A stretch of 64,000 nt of DNA from Gemmatimonadota bacterium (GTDB taxonomy: Bacteria; Gemmatimonadota; Gemmatimonadetes; Gemmatimonadales; Gemmatimonadaceae), in the NCBI GenBank assembly GCA_016712265.1, contig JADJRJ010000030.1, positions 682,001-746,000 of the forward strand, read 5' to 3'. Under the pieces are notes generated by a model. The model was given only the letters and a program-made list of their open reading frames with translations. It was not told where the DNA came from and did no database searches. Both the position numbers and the translations under genes were made by a program. Below, piece by piece: positions 6,972 to 16,639 of the stretch (position 1 is the stretch's first letter; each line of letters starts with the position of its first letter).

Positions 6972-7997
6972 TCAGCGCGCCCCGGCTGGTACCCGGCGAC
7001 CAGGCTTCGATTCCTTCACAGTCGCCTCCGCCGCGGATTCTGCCATGGCGACGGTGCGGCTGACCGCTCCCTTCCCGGACGGATCGCGCGGGAACTTGCG
7101 CTCGATCCAGAGCAGGAGTGGGGAGGCCACGTAGATCGACGAGAAGGTGGCCACGAAGACACCAAACGTCATGACGAGCGCGAACGGCCGCAGCACCTCG
7201 CCGGCGAACAACAGGAGGGCCAGTGTGGCCGCCAAGGTGGTCGTGTGCGTCAGGATGGAGCGCGGCAGGGTCTCGTTGATGGAGCGGTTCAGCGTGTCGT
7301 ACAGCGGCTCCTTGCGCCCCTTCTTGAGGTTCTCACGGACGCGATCGAAGATGATGATCGTGTCGTTGCCCGAGTAGCCGAGGAGGGTGAGGATCGCGCC
7401 CACGATGACCAGTGACACCTCGACGTTGGTCAGCTTGATGAAGGCCAGCGTGACGAGGACGTCGTGCGCCGTCGAAAGCACCGCGGCAACGCCGAAGCGC
7501 CATTCGAAGCGCATGGCGAGGTACGCGAGGGTCACGAGGGACGCGAGCAGCATGGCGATCGCCGCGCCGCGGCTCAACTCGGCGCCGACCTTGGGCCCGA
7601 CAGCCTCAGTTCGCTCGACCTTGTACTTGCCAGCGCCGAACTTCGCATCCAGGGCGCCCTTAATCGTGGTCGCAATCGCCGTGGCGGACGTATCCTGCGC
7701 CGCCACCTGTGCACTGTTCTGCGCACGGATGGTGTACTCGTTGCCGCCGCCGTACTGCTGGATCTCGGCCCCGCGGACGCCACCGGCGTCGAGCGCCTCG
7801 CGCAGGGCGCCGGCATCGGCGTCCGCATCAAAGCGCACCTGCATCAGGGTGCCGCCGGTGAACTCGATGCTGTAGTTCACACCGCCGGTGACCAGAAACG
7901 AGGCGAGCCCGAGGGCGATGAAGGCGACCGTGGCGATCGCCGCCTGGCGCCACCACTTGATGAAGTCGAAGCTGGTGTTGTGGAAGATGCGAATCAT
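6972..7997 (-). CDS. secF: Protein translocase subunit SecF
   Basis: A 341-aa membrane protein that works with SecD on the outer side of SecYEG and uses the proton gradient to finish export. An N-terminal membrane segment (ATVAFIALGLASFLVTGG) precedes the periplasmic region with YSIEFTGGTLMQVRF, and the C-terminal five-helix block has GYSGNDTIIIFDRVREN and TLPRSILTH, the SecF signatures. The start at 7997 overlaps the secD stop (TGATG arrangement), so translation is coupled; the longer open frame upstream is only the shifted end of secD. A terminator follows. Confidence 0.95.
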   Translation of the reverse strand: MIRIFHNTSFDFIKWWRQAAIATVAFIALGLASFLVTGGVNYSIEFTGGTLMQVRFDADADAGALREALDAGGVRGAEIQQYGGGNEYTIRAQNSAQVAAQDTSATAIATTIKGALDAKFGAGKYKVERTEAVGPKVGAELSRGAAIAMLLASLVTLAYLAMRFEWRFGVAAVLSTAHDVLVTLAFIKLTNVEVSLVIVGAILTLLGYSGNDTIIIFDRVRENLKKGRKEPLYDTLNRSINETLPRSILTHTTTLAATLALLLFAGEVLRPFALVMTFGVFVATFSSIYVASPLLLWIERKFPRDPSGKGAVSRTVAMAESAAEATVKESKPGRRVPAGAR

Positions 7998-9658
7998 CAG
8001 ATACTCAGCGTCTGCGCGGACGTCGTGCGCGACAGCCACACCAGGTAGAAGGTCTTGACGACAAACACGGCGCAGAAGAGTGACGCCGCGATACCGGCAA
8101 TAAGGGTTACCGAAAAGCCCCGCACCGGACCGGAGCCGTACTGGTACAACACGGCCGCGGTCAGGATGGTCGCCACGGACGTGTCGACGATCGCGCTCCA
8201 TGCATGCTTGAAGCCCTCGTCAATCGCCGTGCGGACCGTCTTGCCGCGATCCAGTTCCTCGCGAATGCGCTCGAAAATGAGCACGTTCGCGTCCACCGCG
8301 ATACCGACGGACAACACGAGACCAGCGAGCCCGGGCAGCGTAAGCACGGCGCCAAAGCTGGAGAGCATGGCCATCGTGAACACCATGAACAGGATCAGCG
8401 CGCCAACCGCGAGGGTCCCGGAGAACCGGTAGTACCCAATCATGATCACGATGACGAGCAATACCGCGATCATCATCGCCATGACCCCCTTGGAGATCGA
8501 GTCCTGTCCGAGCGACGCCCCGATCTGGCGGACTTCGGCCACCTTCAGCGGCACCGGCAACGAGCCGGCACGGAGGACGAGGGCAAGGTCCTGAGCGGCC
8601 TGCAGCGGGCGACCGGTCATCGTGATTTGGCCCCGCGCCCCGATGGCCTGGATGATGACCGGCGGTTGCCCCATGACCTTGTCATCGAGGACGATCGCCA
8701 TGTAGTTCTGGACGTTTTTCCCGGTCTCGCTGCGGAACCGACGCCCACCTTCGTTGTTGAAGCGGAACTCGACGAGCGTTCCCTGGATCGGGTCCTGGTT
8801 GGGCTTCGCGTCTTCCAGGTACTCGCCCGTGATGATCGGTCGGGACTCCACCATGTAAATGGTTCGGAACGGCGCGGCGCCCGAAGACACCGTGTCGGCG
8901 CCCCACAACAGCTCGCGACCCGGCGGCATCGCCGCCTGAATCTCCGGCATGGCAAGGATCCGCTCGAGCGACGGCACGTCGGCGTTGGCCACCAGGTACT
9001 CGCCCGGAATGGAACCCGGGGCGACGAGCTTTGACACGCTCCCCGCACCGCCGAGCTGACCAGCGACGCTCGCGGTATCAGCCCTGGTCGAATCGGCAGC
9101 CGCGCCGGAGTCCTTCTTGGTAAACAGGTCGAGCCCCTTTGGGGCAGCGGCTACGTCTGTCGCCGGCGCGGCGCCCGGTGCCACGGCTGCACCACCGCGC
9201 GAGCGCACGATCTGGTCGAAACGCGGCAGCGCCTTCTCGAGCGCCTGCGACTCATCCGTGATCTGGAACTGCAGGAAAGCCTGCGCCTCGACCACCGCAC
9301 GAGCGCGATCAGGATCGTCGATCCCTGGCAGCTCCACGATGATCCGGTCCGTGCCCACCTTCTGCACCACCGGCTCCGCCACCCCAAACTGGTCGATGCG
9401 CGACCGCACCACCTTCAGGGCGCGATCCAGCGCGTCACTCTTGTCTGCGACGGCCTGCTTGCTTTCGTCCACCTCGAGCGCGAGGTGCATGCCACCCTGC
9501 AAGTCCAAGCCCCGCTTCAGCGGGACACGGCGCACGGTGTCGAGGGCGATTCCGCCCTCCCGGTTGACGCGCTCGACCACGGTCCTCGGGAATAGCGCCC
9601 ACACGGACGCCAACAGGAGGGCCGCGATCAAACCCAGTCGGTACTTCAGGTTGGACAT
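7997..9658 (-). CDS. secD: Protein translocase subunit SecD
   Basis: 553-aa partner of SecF. It has one N-terminal membrane helix ([16 protein letters not shown]), a large periplasmic part with [20 protein letters not shown]-type repeats, an inserted Ala/Asp/Ser-rich stretch (about residues 170-210) and [14 protein letters not shown], then the five-helix block with [13 protein letters not shown]. Size and order match SecD. The gene begins about 160 bases downstream of the ald terminator and so likely has its own promoter; it is followed directly by secF. Confidence 0.96.
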   Translation of the reverse strand: MSNLKYRLGLIAALLLASVWALFPRTVVERVNREGGIALDTVRRVPLKRGLDLQGGMHLALEVDESKQAVADKSDALDRALKVVRSRIDQFGVAEPVVQKVGTDRIIVELPGIDDPDRARAVVEAQAFLQFQITDESQALEKALPRFDQIVRSRGGAAVAPGAAPATDVAAAPKGLDLFTKKDSGAAADSTRADTASVAGQLGGAGSVSKLVAPGSIPGEYLVANADVPSLERILAMPEIQAAMPPGRELLWGADTVSSGAAPFRTIYMVESRPIITGEYLEDAKPNQDPIQGTLVEFRFNNEGGRRFRSETGKNVQNYMAIVLDDKVMGQPPVIIQAIGARGQITMTGRPLQAAQDLALVLRAGSLPVPLKVAEVRQIGASLGQDSISKGVMAMMIAVLLVIVIMIGYYRFSGTLAVGALILFMVFTMAMLSSFGAVLTLPGLAGLVLSVGIAVDANVLIFERIREELDRGKTVRTAIDEGFKHAWSAIVDTSVATILTAAVLYQYGSGPVRGFSVTLIAGIAASLFCAVFVVKTFYLVWLSRTTSAQTLSI

Positions 9659-9755
9659 GCGGTAAAGCTCGCGAAAATGGGGCTTTGAAAGAGCTTGGAA
9701 GGTTACCGGGCACCCGAAGGGGAGTCAACGACCATGCCCCGACCGGAAAAAGAAC

Positions 9756-9789
9756 AGGCGCCCGGCCTCTCCAGAGGGACCGGGCGCCT
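9756..9789 (-). terminator. Intrinsic terminator after ald
   Basis: Strong hairpin: AGGCGCCCGG pairs with CCGGGCGCCT, with an inner CCTCT/AGAGG stem. On the minus strand it is followed by TGTTCTTTTTCC, a good U-tract. It lies 26 bases past the ald stop. Confidence 0.9.
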
Positions 9790-9815
9790 TGCGGCCGATG
9801 AGGAACAACCTTGGC

Positions 9816-10931
9816 CTACCCCAGGAACGATGCGGGATCGTGACAGGGCAGCCCGAACGCCTCGGCGACGCCCGGATAGGTCACCTTCCCGTCGATCATG
9901 TTCAGCCCCTTCAACAAGGCCGGGCTGTCCGTCAGCGCCTTCTTCCACCCCTTGTTGGCCAGCTGGATCGCGTACGGCAGGGTGGCATTGGTGAGGGCCA
10001 GCGTCGAGGTGCGTGGGACCCCACCCGGCATGTTCGCGACACCGTAGTGGATCACACCGTCCACGACGTACGTCGGATTCTCGTGGGTGGTCGCCTTGAT
10101 CGTCTCGACGCAACCGCCCTGATCGATCGCCACGTCCACGATCACCGAGCCCGGACGCATCCGCTTGAGATCCTCGCGGCGCACGAGCTTCGGTGCCTTC
10201 GCCCCCGGGATCAGGACCCCACCAACCACCAGGTCCGCCGTCGCGATCTGCTCCAGGATGTTCTGCCGGTTGGAGTAGATCAGCTGGACATTCGCCGGCA
10301 TGACGTCCGAGAGGTAACGCAGCCGATCCAGGGAGATGTCGAGAATCACGACCTTGGCGCCAAGGCCCGCGGCCATCTTCGCCGCATTGATCCCCACGAT
10401 CCCGCCGCCGAGGATGACCACCTTGGCCGGGGGAACGCCGGGGACGCCACCCAGGAGGACGCCACGCCCGCCGTACAGCTTCTCGAGGTACTTGGCCCCC
10501 TCCTGCACCGCCATCCGGCCCGCGACCTCGGACATCGGGGTCAGCAGCGGGAGCTCGCCGGTCGCCAGCTCGACCGTCTCGTAGGCGATACAGGTGGCGC
10601 CGGCCTCCATGTGAGCGCGCGTCAGCGGTTCGTCCGCGGCGAAGTGGAAGTAGGTGAAGACCACCTGCCCCTTCTTCATGCGCTTCCACTCGGGAGCGAT
10701 CGGCTCCTTGACCTTGATGATCATGTCCGCGCCAGCCCAGACGGCGTCGACGTCGGCGTTGATCTTGGCGCCCACATCCAGGTAGTCCTGGTCAGTGAAG
10801 CCGCTCCCCTCGCCACCACCCTTCTCGATGACGACTTCGTGCCCGGCCGCGACCAGCGCTTCAGCGCCAGCGGGGACGAGTGCGATGCGGTTCTCGTTCG
10901 TCTTGATTTCCTTGGGTACGCCGATACGCAT
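9816..10931 (-). CDS. ald: Alanine dehydrogenase
   Basis: A 371-aa NAD-dependent enzyme that interconverts L-alanine and pyruvate plus ammonia. The N-terminus MRIGVPKEIKTNENRIAL is diagnostic; other landmarks are MIIKVKEP (substrate-binding Lys), VVFTYFHFAADE (catalytic His), the Rossmann motif VILGGGIVGINAAKMA near residue 170, and VDVAIDQGGC (catalytic Asp). Full length and intact. It follows the M16 protease gene on the same strand after 24 bases and ends in a clear intrinsic terminator. Confidence 0.97.
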   Translation of the reverse strand: MRIGVPKEIKTNENRIALVPAGAEALVAAGHEVVIEKGGGEGSGFTDQDYLDVGAKINADVDAVWAGADMIIKVKEPIAPEWKRMKKGQVVFTYFHFAADEPLTRAHMEAGATCIAYETVELATGELPLLTPMSEVAGRMAVQEGAKYLEKLYGGRGVLLGGVPGVPPAKVVILGGGIVGINAAKMAAGLGAKVVILDISLDRLRYLSDVMPANVQLIYSNRQNILEQIATADLVVGGVLIPGAKAPKLVRREDLKRMRPGSVIVDVAIDQGGCVETIKATTHENPTYVVDGVIHYGVANMPGGVPRTSTLALTNATLPYAIQLANKGWKKALTDSPALLKGLNMIDGKVTYPGVAEAFGLPCHDPASFLG

Positions 10932-10955
10932 GGTCGGTTGGATTCGAAGTGTTGG

Positions 10956-12221
10956 TCAGGAGGCCCCGGAGGGCCCCAGGGTGAGGATCGACAGGTCGTC
11001 GGGCCGGAACATCTCCACGGCCAATGACGCCACATCCGCTTCGGTGATCGCCTCGATCTCCGCGAGCACCTGGTCGAGCGAACGAAACGGCTCGCCGTAC
11101 AGTTCGGTGGCCGCCGCACGGTACAGCCGGGATCCGGGACTCTCCAGCGACAGCGTCATCTGGCCCTTGAGCTGGCCCTTGCCGATGGCCAGCTCGGCCG
11201 CCGGCAGGCCATGGGCGACGAGGTCACCCAGCTCCGCGCGAACGGCGCCGATGGCCTCGTCGACCTGCTCTGGTGAGGTAGCGAAGTACACGCCGTGCAT
11301 CCCGGCATCCCGGTAGTGCTGGTGAAACGCATAGATGGAGTACGCGAGTCCGCGTTCCTCCCGCACTCGCTGGAAGAGGCGCGAACTCATCCCGCCCCCA
11401 AGCACCGACGCGAGCAGGGCAAAGACGTAACGCCGCGGGTCGCTGTACGAGATCGCTCCCGCACCGAGCACGACATGGCTCTGGGCCACGTCGCGATCCA
11501 CGTGCTGGCGCTGGCCCCGCGCCGGGCCGGCGGCAGCCGGCATTACGGCTCGCTGCGCGTCGCCGCGTGGGACACGGTCCCAGCCGGTGGCCACCAGGGC
11601 ATCCAGCAGCGCGTCGTGCTCCACATGCCCCGCCGCCGAAAGTACGATGTGTTCGGGTCGGTAGGCGCGATCATGCAGGGCACGCACCGTGTCGACGTGA
11701 AGCCCCGAGACGGTATCCCGCGTCCCGAGGATCGAGTAACCGAGCGGGTGCTCGCCCCACATCATTGCGTTGTGCAGCTCGAACACGATGTCGTCCGGCG
11801 CGTCCTCCACCATCGAGATCTCCTCGAGCACCACTTTGCGCTCGAGGTCGAGGTCCCTGGCTCGCAGCGTCGGCGCGAACAGCAGATCCGCCAGCACATC
11901 GGCGGCCTGCGGCAGGTGTTCATCCAGGACCCGCGCCTGGAACGAGGTGTGCTCGCGCGAGGTCCATGCGTCGAGCGATCCACCTAACGATTCGAGCGCC
12001 AGGGCGATCTCCCGCGGCCCACGGCGCTCCGTCCCCTTGAACACGAGGTGCTCCAACATGTGCGAGACGCCCATGTCGGCACGCACCTCGTGGACCGACG
12101 CCGAGCGCACCCATGCGCCCAGCGCGACCGACCGGACGTGCGGCATGTACTCCGAGACGACCGTGAGGCCGTTCGGGAATATCGTGCGCCGGAGCCCGGT
12201 CAGTTCAGCTGTCGCGGTCAC
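10956..12221 (-). CDS. M16 family zinc metallopeptidase (processing-peptidase-like)
   Basis: 421-aa peptidase with the inverted zinc motif HMLEH (residues 54-58) and the downstream Glu in LERKVVLEEISM, plus the C-terminal ERGLAYSIYAFHQ signature. The start is GTG at 12221, four bases after the pnp stop; the longer frame up to 12386 only re-reads the Gly/Glu-rich end of pnp in another frame. A pnp-M16 pair is a long-known arrangement in bacteria (for example Bacillus), although the peptidase's targets are not established. It contains no signal peptide, so it is likely cytoplasmic. Confidence 0.92.
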   Translation of the reverse strand: MTATAELTGLRRTIFPNGLTVVSEYMPHVRSVALGAWVRSASVHEVRADMGVSHMLEHLVFKGTERRGPREIALALESLGGSLDAWTSREHTSFQARVLDEHLPQAADVLADLLFAPTLRARDLDLERKVVLEEISMVEDAPDDIVFELHNAMMWGEHPLGYSILGTRDTVSGLHVDTVRALHDRAYRPEHIVLSAAGHVEHDALLDALVATGWDRVPRGDAQRAVMPAAAGPARGQRQHVDRDVAQSHVVLGAGAISYSDPRRYVFALLASVLGGGMSSRLFQRVREERGLAYSIYAFHQHYRDAGMHGVYFATSPEQVDEAIGAVRAELGDLVAHGLPAAELAIGKGQLKGQMTLSLESPGSRLYRAAATELYGEPFRSLDQVLAEIEAITEADVASLAVEMFRPDDLSILTLGPSGAS

Positions 12222-12225
12222 GACC

Positions 12226-14478
12226 CTATCGCCGGCCGCCTCCACGACGTTCGCCACCTCGGCCGCCACGCCCACCGCCGCTTCCGCCGCGCCGCTCGCG
12301 ACGTTCGCCGCCCTCACCACCTTCACCACCCTCGCCGCCTTCGCCACCCTCAGCCGACGCACCCGCGCCGCCCTCGGCCGGCGCATCTACCATCCCTTCC
12401 GGCTTCGGCATCAGGGCCTTCATGGACAGGCGGAGACGTCCGCGCTCGTCACGATCGATCAGCTTGACGCTGACACGGTCGCCCTTCTTGACCACGTCCT
12501 CCGTCTTCTCGACGCGCGTGTGGCGCATCTCGGAGATGTGCAGCAGCCCCTCGGTCCCGGGCATGATCTCGATGAACGCCCCGAAGGTCGTCGTGCTCTT
12601 CACGACCCCTTCGTAGGTCTCGCCGACAATCGGCTCCGCGGTGATCGCCTGCACCATCTGGCGCGCCCGCTCCATCGACTCGCCACCCACGGCGGCGATG
12701 GTGACCAGGCCGGAATCGTCAACCGTAAGCTGGGCGCCGGTCTCTTCCTGGATGCCGCGGATCGTCTTGCCCTTCGGGCCGATCAGGTCGCCGATCTTCT
12801 CGGGGTTGATCGTCATCGTGACGATGCGCGGCGCGTAGAGCGACATCTCGGCGCGTGGCGCAGCGAGCGCCTTCTGCATCTCACCGAGGATGTGCAGTCG
12901 CCCTTCCTTCGCCTGGGCCAGCGCTTCCTTCATGATCTTGAGGTCGAGCCCCTCGATCTTGATGTCCATCTGGATCGACGTGATCCCGTGCTCGGTGCCG
13001 GCGACCTTGAAGTCCATGTCGCCGAGGTGGTCTTCCGTGCCCAGGATGTCGGTGAGGACGGCGTACTTCTTCCCTTCCTTGATCAGGCCCATGGCCACGC
13101 CGGCCACCGCCGCGCGGGTCGGGACGCCGGCATCAAAGAGCGCCAGCGATCCGCCGCAGACCGAGGCCATCGACGACGAGCCGTTCGACTCGAGGACGTC
13201 GGAGACGATGCGGATCGTGTAGGGGAACTCGTTGAAGTCGGGCAGGACGGCCTGCAGGGCGCGCTCCGCCAGGTTCCCATGGCCGATCTCGCGACGCGAC
13301 GTGCCGCGCACCGGGCGGACTTCGCCGGTGGAGAACGGCGGGAAGTTGTAATGCAACATGAAGGTCTGCGTGGACTCGGCGGCCTCGTGGATCGTGTCGA
13401 GGCGTTGGACGTCCTCCGCCGTGCCTAACGTGGCCGCCACCAGGGCCTGCGTCTGGCCGCGCGTGAAGAGCGCGGACCCGTGGGCGCGTGGCAGCACGGT
13501 GGTGTCGATGCTGATCGGCCGGACTTCCGTGGTCTTGCGGCCGTCGACGCGCAGGTTCGTGGAGAGCACCTGCGAACGCAGCGCGTTGTACTCCAGGTCG
13601 CTCAGGACGGAGTAGATGTGTGGCGCCCATTCGGGATGGCTCGCGACGAGCTTTTCGTTGACCGCCGCCTTCGCCGCCTCAACCGCCTGGATGCGCGTGT
13701 GCTTGTCCTTCTGGTTCAGCGCCGCGACGATCTTGTCGTCCGCTTCCTTCGTGACCGCCTTCACGATCTCGTCCGGGACCACATTCGCGGTCCACGTCAT
13801 CTTCGGCTCACGCCCCTTCTTGAGGAGCTCTTCCTGCATCTCGATGAGCTCCTTGATCCCACCGTGCCCGATGGTGAGGGCCTCGAGGGCATCGGCTTCG
13901 CTCACTTCATTGGCGCCGCCTTCGAGCATGACGATGGAATCGGCGGAGCCGGCGACGACGAACTCGAGGTCGCTGTATTCCAGCTGCTGGAAGGTGGGAT
14001 TGAGGATCCACTTGTCCTGTACCCGGCCGACGCGGACGCCAGCGATGGGGGCCTTGAACGGGATCTTGGAAGCGTTGAGCGCAAAGGAGGTCGCGACGAG
14101 CCCGAGGACGTCCGTGTCGTTCTCCTGGTCCGCGGAGATGACGTACACGAACACCTGCACCTCATTCTTGAAGCCTTCCGGGAACAGCGGACGAATCGAG
14201 CGATCGATGATGCGAGCCGAGATGATCTCGTGATCGTGGGGACGCCCCTCACGCTTGATGAACCCCCCGGGGATCTTGCCGGCGGCGTAGGTCTTCTCGC
14301 GATACTCGACGGTCAGCGGAAAAAACGGGAGGTTGCTGATCTTGTCCGTGACCGTGACTGCGGCCAGAACCATCGTGTCGCCGAAGCGGACCACCGCGGA
14401 GCCCGCGGCCTGCTTGGCCATCCGGCCGGTCTCGATGGAGAGGGTGCGACCTGCGAAGGTGCGTTCGATTCGTTGCAT
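12226..14478 (-). CDS. pnp: Polyribonucleotide nucleotidyltransferase (PNPase)
   Basis: 750-aa 3'-5' phosphorolytic RNase. Two RNase PH-like halves are present (GRTLSIETGRMAKQA; later RREIGHGNLAERAL and SNGSSSMASVCGGSLALFDAG), then a KH domain (DLIGPKGKTIRGIQEETGA) and an S1 domain (GVVKSTTTFGAFIEIMPGTEGLLH). The start at 14478 (MQRIERTFAGRTL) is preferred over the upstream reading into the rpsO terminator. The C-terminus ends in a low-complexity Gly/Glu then Gly/Arg tail, about 50 residues, like the RNA-binding or degradosome-contact tails of other PNPases. It lies downstream of rpsO, the classic order. Confidence 0.97.
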   Translation of the reverse strand: MQRIERTFAGRTLSIETGRMAKQAAGSAVVRFGDTMVLAAVTVTDKISNLPFFPLTVEYREKTYAAGKIPGGFIKREGRPHDHEIISARIIDRSIRPLFPEGFKNEVQVFVYVISADQENDTDVLGLVATSFALNASKIPFKAPIAGVRVGRVQDKWILNPTFQQLEYSDLEFVVAGSADSIVMLEGGANEVSEADALEALTIGHGGIKELIEMQEELLKKGREPKMTWTANVVPDEIVKAVTKEADDKIVAALNQKDKHTRIQAVEAAKAAVNEKLVASHPEWAPHIYSVLSDLEYNALRSQVLSTNLRVDGRKTTEVRPISIDTTVLPRAHGSALFTRGQTQALVAATLGTAEDVQRLDTIHEAAESTQTFMLHYNFPPFSTGEVRPVRGTSRREIGHGNLAERALQAVLPDFNEFPYTIRIVSDVLESNGSSSMASVCGGSLALFDAGVPTRAAVAGVAMGLIKEGKKYAVLTDILGTEDHLGDMDFKVAGTEHGITSIQMDIKIEGLDLKIMKEALAQAKEGRLHILGEMQKALAAPRAEMSLYAPRIVTMTINPEKIGDLIGPKGKTIRGIQEETGAQLTVDDSGLVTIAAVGGESMERARQMVQAITAEPIVGETYEGVVKSTTTFGAFIEIMPGTEGLLHISEMRHTRVEKTEDVVKKGDRVSVKLIDRDERGRLRLSMKALMPKPEGMVDAPAEGGAGASAEGGEGGEGGEGGEGGERRERRGGSGGGRGGRGGERRGGGRR
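12307..12351 (-). repeat. 9-bp tandem repeat coding Glu-Gly-Gly in the pnp tail
   Basis: Five consecutive 9-bp units code for Glu-Gly-Gly x5 near the C-terminus of PNPase, with synonymous third-base differences. Such a tract can change length by slippage without breaking the frame. Confidence 0.8.
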
Positions 14479-14564
14479 CTGCCTTGTGGCGTAGGTGGGC
14501 GCCGCGAGCGGAGCCTTCGCAAGGCCCGGGGCGCACGTGATGATGGGGTACAGCACACACAAAA

Positions 14565-14591
14565 CGCGCGGGGCCCATGGGCGCCCGCGCG
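14565..14591 (-). terminator. Intrinsic terminator after rpsO
   Basis: CGCGCGGG pairs with CCCGCGCG around an inner GCCC/GGGC, followed on the minus strand by TTTTGTGTGTG. It sits 22 bases past the rpsO stop. The pnp start lies beyond it, so pnp must rely on read-through, processing or its own promoter. Confidence 0.75.
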
Positions 14592-14613
14592 AGTTGCTTA
14601 CTTCGGGATTCGA

Positions 14614-14874
14614 CTAGTGGCGGAGGCCAAGATCAGCGATGACCTTACGGTACCCTTCGACATTGTTGCCGCGGAGGTACTCGAGAAGGCGCTTCCGCCG
14701 ACCGACCATCTTGAGCAAGCCCCGGCGACCATGATGGTCCTTGGGATTCTTGTCGAAGTGGCTACGGAGATAGTTGATACGCTCCGTCAGGACTGCGATC
14801 TGGACCTGGGGCGAACCCGTGTCCGTCTCGTGCGTCTTGTACTTCGTGATGGTTGGTGCCTTTTCAAAACTCAT
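14614..14874 (-). CDS. rpsO: 30S ribosomal protein S15
   Basis: 86 aa, standard for S15. It has [39 protein letters not shown] and RRKLLEYLR-like [12 protein letters not shown], residues that bind helix 22 of 16S rRNA. The last residues are LGLRH. It is followed by a terminator and pnp, the widespread rpsO-pnp order. An AT-rich palindrome lies about 40 bases upstream. Confidence 0.98.
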   Translation of the reverse strand: MSFEKAPTITKYKTHETDTGSPQVQIAVLTERINYLRSHFDKNPKDHHGRRGLLKMVGRRKRLLEYLRGNNVEGYRKVIADLGLRH

Positions 14875-14912
14875 GTGGTATATTCCCCGCGCGATCCGGT
14901 CGCCAGTTCGCT

Positions 14913-14936
14913 AAGTTGTTAGAAGCATAACAACTT
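14913..14936. promoter_or_regulatory. AT-rich perfect palindrome between rpsO and the kinase gene
   Basis: AAGTTGTTA-gaagca-TAACAACTT is a perfect 9-bp inverted repeat in otherwise G+C-rich DNA, placed between two divergent genes: 39 bases before the rpsO start and 39 before the kinase start. It could be an operator, or a hairpin in the rpsO leader, where S15 is known to autoregulate in other bacteria. I could not fit clean -35/-10 boxes to either gene. Confidence 0.5.
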
Positions 14937-14974
14937 ACTGGCCGTCACCTAACCTGTAAAGCCGTCCGCCCCCG

Positions 14975-16639
14975 GTGCCTGAGCGCTATCTAGGCAAGAG
15001 CCTCGGCAAGTACCGGGTCGAGGAGCTCATCGGCTCCGGCGGCTTCGCCTGGGTCTATCGGGGGTTCGACCCCACCCTCGGCATCCCGGTCGCCCTCAAG
15101 GTCCTCAAGCCCCAATTCGCGGGGGACCCGCAGTTCGAGGAGCGGTTCCGCCGTGAGGCCTCCACGGCCGCCCGGCTCAGGCACCCGAACATCGTCAAGA
15201 TCTACGAAGTCGGGAAAGACGGCGACGCCGTCTACTTCGCCATGGACTACCTCCCCTCCGGGCTGGCCAACCGGCTCGAGGCGCAGGCTTTCCTCCCGGA
15301 GGAGGTGGTCCTTCGCGTGGGAATCGACGTCGCCAAGGCCATCGGCTTTGCCCATCGCGAAGGGGTGATCCACCGGGACATCAAGGTCGACAACATCCTC
15401 TTCGACGTCCACGGGAACGCCGTGGTGGCGGACTTCGGCATCGCCCGCGCCGTCTCCGGCTACACCCAGCAGACCGGCACGAACATGGTCGTGGGGACGC
15501 CCCAGTACTTCGCCCCGGAGCAAGCCCGGGCCAAGCCGCTGGATGGACGGGCCGACGTGTATTCCCTTGGCGTCTCGCTCTACCGCGCCGTCGCGGGTCG
15601 CCTCCCCTTCGAGGGCGAAGACTGGTACGAGATCGCCCGAGCCCACGTTGAAGCCGAGCCACCTCCCCCCCGCCAGTTCAACCCGGACATCTCCCCGGCC
15701 TTCCAGAAGCTGATCCTCCGCTGCCTGGCCAAGCACCCGGACGACCGGCCGGCCACCGGCGAGCAGCTCGCCGACGAGCTCTCCGCCCTCCTCGCCCTGC
15801 CGCGTCCGGCACGGGGTGGGCGGCCAGCGTCTCCCGGCGCATTCCTATCGCCGACGGAAACACCGACGGTCACCGAACGCCCCCTCAGCTCCGGACGACG
15901 CCGGAAGGGATCCCGCCTCGCACGACGTGTCGGCGCGACCGTCCTCGCCCTCGCGGGGGTCGGGGTCGTCGGCGTCATCATCCTCGCACAGCGCGCGGCG
16001 CCCACCGTGGCCGGGACTCCACCGGTGATCGCCGGCGTCACGGCACGCTTCGACTCCACCCTCGCAGATTCCCTCCGGGGCGTCGCGCCAGTGGACACGA
16101 TCGGGTCGGTGATCGACTCCATCGCCCGCGCACGGGGAGACAGCGGCCGAAAACCGTTACCAGCCACCGGCGTCGGGCGGCTGGACGTCCGAGCCACCGA
16201 CGGCGCGCGGCTCTCGGTCAACGGCATCGACGTCGGGACGACCAGCTGGTCATCCGACACGCTCCGCGCCGGTACCCCGCTGGCGGTTCGGGCGAGCATT
16301 GCCGCACCCGAGGGGTGCCCAACGGCATTCGCGAACACCACCCTGCGTGTTCGGCCTGGCGGTCGCGAGCAGGTGAACCTGGCCGTCCGCACCTGCGGTA
16401 CCCTCCGCATCGCCTTACGCAATCGCCCCCAACCCGAGCAGGCACGTTACGCGGTGACCGGCGAGGGAATCGCGAGGAGCGGTGAGCTCCCGATGCCAAA
16501 CGGGCAACTGCTCCCGGTCGGCGTCTACGAGCTGGTGATCTCCGCTCCTGGCTGCCAGGAGTTTCGAACGAACGTCACCGTTGGCGCTGGTGCGTTGGAC
16601 CGGACCGCCACGCTGGACTGCAGCGCGTCGAATCCCTAA
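14975..16639 (+). CDS. Transmembrane Ser/Thr protein kinase (PknB type) with PEGA-like outer domain
   Basis: 554-aa Hanks-type kinase. The cytoplasmic kinase domain (about residues 10-275) has the glycine loop IGSGGFAWVYRG, catalytic VALKVLK (Lys42), IHRDIKVDNILFD, ADFGIAR and a YFAPEQA activation-segment end, so it looks active. After a basic Pro/Arg linker comes one membrane helix (ATVLALAGVGVVGVIILA, near residue 325). The outer part holds PEGA-like beta repeats (RLDVRATDGARLSVNGIDVG; LLPVGVYELVISAPGC) and paired cysteines. The start is GTG at 14975. It is transcribed away from rpsO and its end overlaps the stop of the convergent small gene by 4 bases. Targets are unknown. Confidence 0.93.
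   Translation: MPERYLGKSLGKYRVEELIGSGGFAWVYRGFDPTLGIPVALKVLKPQFAGDPQFEERFRREASTAARLRHPNIVKIYEVGKDGDAVYFAMDYLPSGLANRLEAQAFLPEEVVLRVGIDVAKAIGFAHREGVIHRDIKVDNILFDVHGNAVVADFGIARAVSGYTQQTGTNMVVGTPQYFAPEQARAKPLDGRADVYSLGVSLYRAVAGRLPFEGEDWYEIARAHVEAEPPPPRQFNPDISPAFQKLILRCLAKHPDDRPATGEQLADELSALLALPRPARGGRPASPGAFLSPTETPTVTERPLSSGRRRKGSRLARRVGATVLALAGVGVVGVIILAQRAAPTVAGTPPVIAGVTARFDSTLADSLRGVAPVDTIGSVIDSIARARGDSGRKPLPATGVGRLDVRATDGARLSVNGIDVGTTSWSSDTLRAGTPLAVRASIAAPEGCPTAFANTTLRVRPGGREQVNLAVRTCGTLRIALRNRPQPEQARYAVTGEGIARSGELPMPNGQLLPVGVYELVISAPGCQEFRTNVTVGAGALDRTATLDCSASNP

Noticed and set aside
6972..8201. Long upstream start for secF
   Set aside because: The first 68 residues translate the end of secD in another frame; the ATG at 7997 overlaps the secD stop.
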